NCBI RefSeq assembly: GCF_003323735.1
Contig: NZ_QOIM01000036.1
Location: 186,001-250,000 of the forward strand
DNA from: Streptomyces reniochalinae
GTDB taxonomy: Bacteria > Actinomycetota > Actinomycetes > Streptomycetales > Streptomycetaceae
Reading direction: 5' to 3'
Length of the DNA: 64,000 bases
The position numbers and the translations under genes are program-made. The notes below the pieces were generated by a model. It made no database searches, was not told the origin of the DNA, and saw only the letters and a program-made list of their open reading frames with translations. Of the stretch, positions 58,879 to 64,000 are shown one piece after another. The stretch's first letter is position 1, and every line of letters starts with the position of its first letter.

Positions 58879-59877
58879 ATGCTGCGGGTGTACTTCACGT
58901 CCGAGGATCTGGCGCGGGTGCGGGTCGCCTCCGGGCCCGACTACCTGTGGGAGATCAGCAACAGCGTGCAGACGCTCCAACGCGCGGACGGTACACGGGA
59001 GTTCGGCGAGTGGCGCCGCTGGGCGCGGCCCCGGCTGCCGGAGAGCAGCCGCCTGCTGACGCCGCTCCTGCCACCCCAGGGCTGTTCGCCGGACTTCCTC
59101 ACGCCCACGTACGGCGACCGCGAGTCCCTCCAGGCAGCGGTGGACACCCTCGTCCGCACACCCCGCCCGCGCCTGCGTGCCGACCTGACGCGGGTGGCCG
59201 CCACGCGGCGGCTCCCGGGGTGGACGACCGCGCTGGCCGACGGAGACGGCGCCGCTCTCCACCGGTTGGGGCAGGTGCTGGGTGCGTACCACCGGCAGGT
59301 GATGGCCCCCTTCTGGCAGCGCGTGCGCGCACACATCGACGCCGACCGCGTCCTGCGGGTGCACGGCCTCCTCGACGGTGCCGTCGACGGGCTGCTGGCA
59401 GGGCTCGGGCCCAGGTTCCGCTGGCGCCCGCCGGTGCTGGAGGCCGACTATCCCGTCGAGCACGACCTGTGGCTGAACGGCCGGGGTCTCCTCCTCCAGC
59501 CCTCGTTCTTCTGCTGGCCCACCCCTGTCACGCTCACGGACGGCGCGCTGCCGCCCGTCCTGGTGTATCCGATCGACCACGAGAGGGACTGGTCGCGGCC
59601 GCAGCCGTCCGCTCGCCCGGACACGGACGCGGCCCTGGGGCAGCTCATCGGGCACACCCGGGCCGCCGTTCTGAGCGCGGCCCGCACCGGCGCTTCCACG
59701 GTGGAGTTGGCCCGTCTGCTGGGGGTCACGCACCCGGCGGTGAGCCAGCATGTGAAGGTGTTGCGTGCGGCGGGCCTGGTCACGACGGCGCGCAGGGCGG
59801 GGCGGTCCCTCCACGTCGCGACCGCGGAGGGCCGCGCCCTGCTGCGCAGCGGCGCGTGCGGCCCGGGAGCGGCGTAA
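58879..59877 (+). CDS. ArsR-like winged-helix regulator with DUF5937-type N-terminus, paralogue
   Basis: A 332-residue protein clearly paralogous to the regulator at 13311-14360: VYFTSEDLARVRVASGPDYL at the start, ADGDGAALHRLGQVLGAYHR in the middle and LNGRGLLLQPSFFCW. The C-terminal winged helix is TVELARLLGVTHPAVSQHVK with VLRAAGLVTTARRAGRSLHV. The ligand is unknown. It stands as a single gene and may act on itself or on distant targets. The ATG fits the paralogue and has GGGAGAAGG upstream. Confidence 0.87.
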   Translation: MLRVYFTSEDLARVRVASGPDYLWEISNSVQTLQRADGTREFGEWRRWARPRLPESSRLLTPLLPPQGCSPDFLTPTYGDRESLQAAVDTLVRTPRPRLRADLTRVAATRRLPGWTTALADGDGAALHRLGQVLGAYHRQVMAPFWQRVRAHIDADRVLRVHGLLDGAVDGLLAGLGPRFRWRPPVLEADYPVEHDLWLNGRGLLLQPSFFCWPTPVTLTDGALPPVLVYPIDHERDWSRPQPSARPDTDAALGQLIGHTRAAVLSAARTGASTVELARLLGVTHPAVSQHVKVLRAAGLVTTARRAGRSLHVATAEGRALLRSGACGPGAA

Positions 59878-60065
59878 GCCTGGGCTTTCAGCCGTTGCGG
59901 CTGTCATGTCCTCGCCATGACTCTGTTCGGGCTGCCGCACACCGAACCTCCCACCACGTCGTGTCCCGGCAGCACGTCCCGTACGCGCTTCTCCGCACAG
60001 GAGACCTGTGCGGAGAACCGAGGAAGGGGCGGGGGACGCGACGACCACCTCTCAAGGAGCCGGCG

Positions 60066-60767
60066 TTGAGCACCCACCTCACCCGCCCCGCCGTCCTGGC
60101 CGCCTCTCTCGTCGCCGCGGGCACGCTGCTCGCCGTGCCGGGTACGGCCCAGGCGTCGTCCACCCCCCACACCTCGGCCTCGGGGTCCGCCGCGGAGGCG
60201 TCCGCCCGAGGAAGCGGCGTGGGCCTGAAGAAGTTCCAGGAGCGGCACGGGCTGCCCCGTACCGGCTCGGTCGACAGAGCCACCGCCAAGGCGCTCGGTC
60301 AGGCCTCCGAGGCCGAGCTGCACCAGACCTTCACAACCGCCGCCGACCTCGGCCCCGAGGAGCTGGCCAACGCGCGCACGGTCATCGGCGTCGGAAAGGG
60401 AGCGGGCATCCCGGAACAGGGCCAGGTCATCGCGTTGATGACGGCCATGCAGGAGTCCAAGTTCGTCAACTACCTCACGCCCGTCGACCACGACTCCCTC
60501 GGCATCTTCCAGCAGCGCCCGAGCACCGGGTGGGGCACGCCCGAGCAGATCACCGACGTCCCCACCTCGTCGAAGTCGTTCTACGGAGTGGCCGACTTCG
60601 GCACCAACCCCGGGCTGATCCAGATCGAGGGCTGGGAGACCATGCCGCCCGGCGACGTCTGCCAGGCGGTCCAGGTATCGGCGTACCCCGACCGCTACGC
60701 GCAGTGGGAGCAGTTCGCGCGTGACCTGCTCGCGCAGGAGGGCCCCACGGTCCCGCCGATTCCCTGA
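60066..60767 (+). CDS. Secreted peptidoglycan-binding / lysozyme-fold protein
   Basis: A 233-residue precursor. The signal peptide (PAVLAASLVAAGTLLAVPGT, cleavage AQA-S about 31) is followed by a short peptidoglycan-binding motif (GVGLKKFQERHGLPRTGSVD, an incomplete PG_binding_1 repeat) and a C-terminal lysozyme-like domain. Landmarks there: LMTAMQESKFVNYLTPVDHD with a catalytic Glu candidate in QESKF, and SLGIFQQRPSTGWGTPEQI, typical of actinobacterial transglycosylase-like proteins. It starts with TTG at 60066, which is the only start placed correctly behind AAGGAG (60053-60058). A strong bidirectional terminator follows. Confidence 0.85.
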   Translation: MSTHLTRPAVLAASLVAAGTLLAVPGTAQASSTPHTSASGSAAEASARGSGVGLKKFQERHGLPRTGSVDRATAKALGQASEAELHQTFTTAADLGPEELANARTVIGVGKGAGIPEQGQVIALMTAMQESKFVNYLTPVDHDSLGIFQQRPSTGWGTPEQITDVPTSSKSFYGVADFGTNPGLIQIEGWETMPPGDVCQAVQVSAYPDRYAQWEQFARDLLAQEGPTVPPIP

Positions 60768-60781
60768 CACGGAGGTCCGAA

Positions 60782-60825
60782 CCCCTGCGCCCACCCCCCC
60801 CCGGCCGGGGGAGTGGGCGCAGGGG
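60782..60825. terminator. Strong bidirectional terminator
   Basis: CCCCTGCGCCCAC (60782-60794) pairs perfectly with GTGGGCGCAGGGG (60813-60825), and the enclosed poly-C/GGCC/poly-G bases can extend the stem. It sits between the convergent secreted-protein and dicarboxylate-carrier genes. Confidence 0.85.
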
Positions 60826-60888
60826 CTCGCCGCGGCGGTTGAGCGGACCGGTCGTGACCGAGAGCACGCCGGGGAAGCCGGGGCGCGG

Positions 60889-62142
60889 TCAGGACCAGGG
60901 CAGGACCAGCGCTCCCCAGGCGACGATCGGGCCGAAGGCCACGATGCCTCCGGTGTAGCCGATCACCTGCCGGTAGAACCGGCGGGCGTCGACACCACGG
61001 GCGTTGCTCAAAACGAGCGCGCCGTTGGTGGAGAAGGGGGAGGTGTCGACGATCGTCGTGCACACCGCCAGAGCGGCGATGAACCCGGCGACGCTGAGGT
61101 GGCTGGAGAGCAGCAGCGGCACGGCGATCGGGATGATCGCGGTGAGGATCGCCGTCGAGGAGGCGAAAGCCGAGGTGATCGCCACCGTGAAGCAGAGCAG
61201 CAGTGCGACGAGCAGCGGGGTGCCCATCCCGGCCGCGGACCGGGAGATGTCCTCGATCACCCCCGCTCTCTCCAGCATCGCGATGTAGGTCATCATGCCC
61301 GCGACCAGGAGCATGGTGGACCAACTGATGCCCTCCACGGCCTTCTCCTGCCGCTTCATGTCGACGAGGGCGAGGAGCGCGCCCGCGCCGAGGGCCAGGA
61401 AGCCGATCTCCAGGTCGAAGGCGAGCGCCCCGGTGACCAGGGCCGCGAGACAGGCGATGGTGAGCCACTGACGCCAGTTCGTCCCCGCCTGCTCGGAGGA
61501 GTCGGCGGCGGGTGTGCCCGCCTCGTCCGGTTCCGCCAGCGGCGCCCTCCGGTTGCGCAGCAGGAGGAAGGTGAGCAGCGACAGGACGAAGTTGATCGCG
61601 AAGCTGGCGGCGAACAGGGTCGCCGGGGCGAGATGCAGCCGGGTGTCCTCGACCATGCCGAGCACGAGCGCACCGGACACGGCGATGGGGGAGAACGCGC
61701 CCGCGTGCGCGCCGCTGATCACCATCATCCCCGTCACCAGGGGGTTGATGTGGTACCGGTGGGCGAAGTTCATGCCGATCGGCACGAGAATCGCGACGGC
61801 GGCGGGCGTGAACGTACCGAAGGCCGTCAGGAGCGCCGCGACGAGGAAGAGAACCCACGGAAGCAGCGCCACCTTCCCGCGCACCAGGCGCACCCCGTAG
61901 GCGACGAGCAGGTCGATGGTGCCGTTGCGGCGCGCGATGGAGAACAGGTAGGTGACGCCGACGATGGTCACGAACAGGTCGGCGGGAAAGCCCTCGAAGA
62001 TCTGGTCCTCGGTGAGCCCCAGCGAGGCGGTGCCCACCGCGAAGGTGGCGACGAAGGCGAGGATGCCGAGGTTGATCGGCAGCACCGTGCCGACGACGAA
62101 CATGACGAGCAGGGCGCCTATGGAGATCACTTCAGGAGACAT
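60889..62142 (-). CDS. SLC13/MatC_N-type dicarboxylate carrier
   Basis: A 417-residue membrane protein with ~11 helices. The start ISIGALLVMFVVGTVLPINL, ALLTAFGTFTPAAVAILVPI, INPLVTGMMVISGAHAGAFS and the end TIVDTSPFSTNGALVLSNA are typical of the MatC_N/DASS carriers, which import malonate and other dicarboxylates with Na+ or H+. It is the second gene after the PrpF-type isomerase, on the same strand, with a 71-bp spacer holding three 15-bp repeats. Both face a LysR gene. The ATG follows CGAGGA. Confidence 0.9.
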   Translation of the reverse strand: MSPEVISIGALLVMFVVGTVLPINLGILAFVATFAVGTASLGLTEDQIFEGFPADLFVTIVGVTYLFSIARRNGTIDLLVAYGVRLVRGKVALLPWVLFLVAALLTAFGTFTPAAVAILVPIGMNFAHRYHINPLVTGMMVISGAHAGAFSPIAVSGALVLGMVEDTRLHLAPATLFAASFAINFVLSLLTFLLLRNRRAPLAEPDEAGTPAADSSEQAGTNWRQWLTIACLAALVTGALAFDLEIGFLALGAGALLALVDMKRQEKAVEGISWSTMLLVAGMMTYIAMLERAGVIEDISRSAAGMGTPLLVALLLCFTVAITSAFASSTAILTAIIPIAVPLLLSSHLSVAGFIAALAVCTTIVDTSPFSTNGALVLSNARGVDARRFYRQVIGYTGGIVAFGPIVAWGALVLPWS

Positions 62143-62150
62143 CTTTGTCC

Positions 62151-62195
62151 TCGGTACGGAGATCTTCGGTACGGAGATCGTCGGTGCGGAAAGTG
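62151..62195. repeat. Three 15-bp tandem repeats in the spacer before the carrier gene
   Basis: TCGGTACGGAGATCT (62151-62165), TCGGTACGGAGATCG (62166-62180) and TCGGTGCGGAAAGTG (62181-62195). The first two differ by one base. They fill most of the 71-bp gap between the PrpF-type gene and the dicarboxylate-carrier gene and could affect mRNA structure or translation of the latter. Confidence 0.75.
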
Positions 62196-62213
62196 CGGTG
62201 GCTCAGCGCCGTC

Positions 62214-63332
62214 TCAGTGGACCGCGGCGACCTCACCGGGTACGTAGATCGTCGCGTCGGCGAGCAGGCGTGCCGCGCGCTGCACGGTGACACGTGCCGG
62301 GCCGCCCGGGCCCGCGCCGGCGCAGCGGACGGCCACCACGCCCGCGGCGGTGCCGATCCGCAGCCACTCGCCTCCCCGCCCGGTCGAGGCGGCTGCGACC
62401 ACGGAACCGTCGAGGAGACCGGCCGTGGCCACGGCGACGGCGGAGGTGAGGCCGATGGCCGGGTGCGGGGAGTTCATCGTGAGCATGCGGACGGAGACGT
62501 CGTACTCCTCCGCGCCGACGTACTCGCCGAGCGTCGTGGTGTAGGGCACGGGACGGTGGACGAGGCCGACCTTGGGCACGGCGTCCACCGGTTCGGAGCC
62601 GGGAGAGGCAAGGCCCATGAGCGGTGCGGCGGTGTGCCGGACGGCCCGCAGCCATGGCACCTCGGCCTCCACCTCGTGCAGACTCATGGCGCCGGTACGT
62701 CCCGAGCGTTCGCCGTCGACCAGGACGACGGGCGCCCCGGCGTCGACCATGCTGACCCGCAGCGGGGCACCGGAGCCCACGCTCAGATCCTCGGCGGCTG
62801 CCCCGGTGGGCAGCAGGGAACCCGTCGCACGCCCGGCCGGGTCGAGGAAGGTGAGGCCGACCGCGACGCCTCCCGCGCGGGTGCCCGGCACGGTCTGCTC
62901 GCCGAACTTCCTGACCCGGCCGCCCGTGGTGTCCACCAGACCTTCGAGGACGGCCCCCGTGTTGCTGTTCCGCATCACGACCCGGGTCTCATCACCCGAG
63001 ACGGGAACCAGCCCCTTCGCGACTGCGTACAGGGCGACCCCGGTGGCGCAGTTGCCGCAGTTGCTGCCCCACTCGACGGTGCCGGTGCCGATGCCCACCT
63101 GGGCGAAGAGGTAGTCGACGTGCACCCCCTCCTGCGGCGACGCGGCGACGACCGCCGCCTTGGACGTGGTCGGGGTGGCCCCTCCGACCCCGTCCAGCTC
63201 GACGGGGTCGGTCGAGCCGTAGGCTCCCACCAGCAGTTTCTCCAGGGTGTCGCGGTCGGTGGGGACGTGAACCTGGCTGAACAGCCAGCACTTGCTGGTG
63301 CCGCCACGCACGAGAGTCGCGGGAGTGTGCAC
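62214..63332 (-). CDS. prpF: PrpF-family double-bond isomerase
   Basis: A 372-residue protein of the PrpF/DUF453 diaminopimelate-epimerase-like fold. The N-terminal signature is LVRGGTSKCWLFSQVHVP, with the catalytic-type Cys in WGSNCGNCATGVALYAV (about residue 90) and the second half in LTMNSPHPAIGLTSAVAVAT. PrpF isomerises 2-methyl-aconitate, and relatives act on 4-oxalomesaconate or aconitate. AcnD and PrpB are not adjacent, so propionate metabolism is not proven. The start is GTG 63332. The gene is divergent from a LysR regulator and upstream of the carrier gene, which suggests uptake plus isomerisation of one polycarboxylate. Confidence 0.9.
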   Translation of the reverse strand: MHTPATLVRGGTSKCWLFSQVHVPTDRDTLEKLLVGAYGSTDPVELDGVGGATPTTSKAAVVAASPQEGVHVDYLFAQVGIGTGTVEWGSNCGNCATGVALYAVAKGLVPVSGDETRVVMRNSNTGAVLEGLVDTTGGRVRKFGEQTVPGTRAGGVAVGLTFLDPAGRATGSLLPTGAAAEDLSVGSGAPLRVSMVDAGAPVVLVDGERSGRTGAMSLHEVEAEVPWLRAVRHTAAPLMGLASPGSEPVDAVPKVGLVHRPVPYTTTLGEYVGAEEYDVSVRMLTMNSPHPAIGLTSAVAVATAGLLDGSVVAAASTGRGGEWLRIGTAAGVVAVRCAGAGPGGPARVTVQRAARLLADATIYVPGEVAAVH

Positions 63333-63437
63333 GTCTTCGGAGCTTCTTCCTGTGTCTCACGGATGGTGCTCCCGGGTGAAGCCCGGGCAGTGCACCCGGG
63401 TGGCCCGGGCGGTGCCAAGACCTTCGCAGAGGCACGG

Positions 63438-63455
63438 GTTGGCCACAATGCCAAC
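63438..63455. promoter_or_regulatory. Candidate LysR operator
   Basis: GTTGGC-CACAAT-GCCAAC is an exact inverted repeat with 6-bp arms and a 6-bp spacer, 38 bp from the LysR start and about 105 bp from the PrpF-type start, in the only AT-richer patch of the divergent region. It contains a T-N11-A element, as LysR sites do. To its left, CCCGGG occurs four times (63371-63411). Confidence 0.6.
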
Positions 63456-63493
63456 TTTCTGCAGGTGGGTTCAGCACAGCTAAACTCACGGCC

Positions 63494-64000
63494 ATGCTGA
63501 ACGTACGCCGACTGCTCCTGCTGACCGAGGCCGTCGACCGGGGCTCGCTGACCGCTGCCGCCGAGGCGATGAGCATGACCACCTCCGCCGCCTCGCAGCA
63601 GGTCTCGCTGCTGGAGCGGGAGTCGGGACAGCCGCTCCTCGAACGGCTGCCGCGCGGGGTACGCCCCACCGGAGCGGGCGCGGCACTGGCCGAGCGCGGC
63701 CGGGCCATACGCCGGGAACTACGCGCGGGAGAGGCCGATCTGGAAGCCTTCGCGCATCTGGAGCGCGGCACGCTCCGGCTGGGATCCTTCCCCACCGCCA
63801 GCGCCTCGCTGCTGCCTTTGGCGCTGACCCGCTTCCGGCGGCGCCACCCCGGGGTGCGGACGATCGTGCGGGCCGGTGTACTGGCCCAGCTGCGCGAGAT
63901 GCTGCACACCGGCGAGGCGGAGCTGGCGCTGCTGTGGGAGTACGAGTGGAACCGGGTGGAGGACGAGGCGCTCGCCCTCACCCACCTGCTCGACGACCCC
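63494..64000 (+). CDS. LysR family regulator (gene leaves at right)
   Basis: The first 169 codons of a LysR-type regulator; the reading frame is open to the window end. HTH: NVRRLLLLTEAVDRGSLTAA, then EAMSMTTSAASQQVSLLERE and LLERLPRGVRPTGAGAALAE. The effector-binding domain begins with GTLRLGSFPTASASLLPLAL. LysR proteins usually sit divergent from the genes they activate, here the PrpF-type isomerase and dicarboxylate carrier. A likely operator lies just upstream. The start ATG 63494 agrees with the family length to the HTH; it has no clear ribosome site. Confidence 0.92.
   Translation, partial: MLNVRRLLLLTEAVDRGSLTAAAEAMSMTTSAASQQVSLLERESGQPLLERLPRGVRPTGAGAALAERGRAIRRELRAGEADLEAFAHLERGTLRLGSFPTASASLLPLALTRFRRRHPGVRTIVRAGVLAQLREMLHTGEAELALLWEYEWNRVEDEALALTHLLDDP

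Noticed and set aside
63365..63415. Four CCCGGG motifs near the LysR promoter considered as a binding array
   Set aside because: Spacing is irregular and CCCGGG is common by chance at this base composition; the GTTGGC-N6-GCCAAC dyad is a better candidate.
1..64000. Search for CRISPR arrays, rRNA, tRNA and complete insertion sequences
   Set aside because: No regular spacer-repeat arrays, no conserved RNA landmarks and no transposase motif were seen; the only mobile element is the small MITE-like sequence. A computed tRNA and Rfam scan would settle this.

Overview
The window is very high in G+C, with the third-codon-position bias, frequent GTG starts (one TTG), short intergenic regions and regulator/membrane/secreted-protein repertoire of a Streptomyces or close relative. 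It is a chromosomal stretch of mostly accessory single genes and small operons. I see no rRNA, tRNA or CRISPR array. It contains one short non-autonomous transposon-like element (40186-40404) and several gene remnants (17885-18115, 40400-40531, 40780-40911). Both ends cut through genes: an ATP-grasp protein on the left and a LysR regulator on the right.

Layout. 1-3.6 kb: a tightly overlapping operon of two ATP-grasp proteins (the first partial), an MFS exporter and an N4/N6-type methyltransferase, which looks like a small peptide or amino-acid-ligase pathway. 3.6-5.4 kb: an ECF41-type sigma factor divergent from a WrbA quinone oxidoreductase, with a plausible ECF41 promoter between them. 5.7-9.7 kb: a class A beta-lactamase lipoprotein, a small four-cysteine secreted protein with tendamistat-like spacing, a membrane protein, NsrR with all its iron-sulfur ligands, a cupin and a membrane protein. 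9.9-15.5 kb: an RNase H protein, an acyl-CoA/aryl-AMP ligase preceded by five 16-bp DNA repeats, a DUF5937-type winged-helix regulator and a secreted protein. 15.6-24 kb: phosphotransferase, P1 peptidase, VOC remnant, SpoIIE phosphatase, peroxiredoxin with divergent TetR, Imm5-like protein and small secreted protein.

24.1-30 kb: a complete peptide/opine/nickel-class ABC importer operon (binding protein, two permeases, double ATPase) ending in a SAM methyltransferase that follows a nine-codon leader ORF. 30-39.3 kb: C39-like secreted peptidase, DUF1648/DUF5808 membrane protein converging on a YtrA-type GntR, two overlapping SPFH (band 7) membrane proteins, DUF3040 protein and a KhtT/KhtU-like K+/H+ antiporter pair. 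39.4-42 kb: DUF2071 protein, MITE, gutted MarR/SDR pair and lipoprotein.

42-47.2 kb: VOC protein, PPOX protein and a siderophore importer operon (ATPase, binding lipoprotein, fused double FecCD permease) under a near-consensus DmdR/DtxR iron box. 47.3-53.5 kb: a RavA/ViaA-like MoxR ATPase plus VWA protein pair, TRIC-type channel, an XRE-SnoaL-thioesterase operon and a phosphoesterase. 53.8-60.8 kb: MFS transporter, alpha/beta hydrolase, TetR with divergent serine hydrolase, a second DUF5937-type regulator and a peptidoglycan-directed secreted protein. 60.9-64 kb: a dicarboxylate carrier and PrpF-type isomerase divergent from a LysR regulator, which suggests uptake and isomerisation of an unsaturated polycarboxylate.
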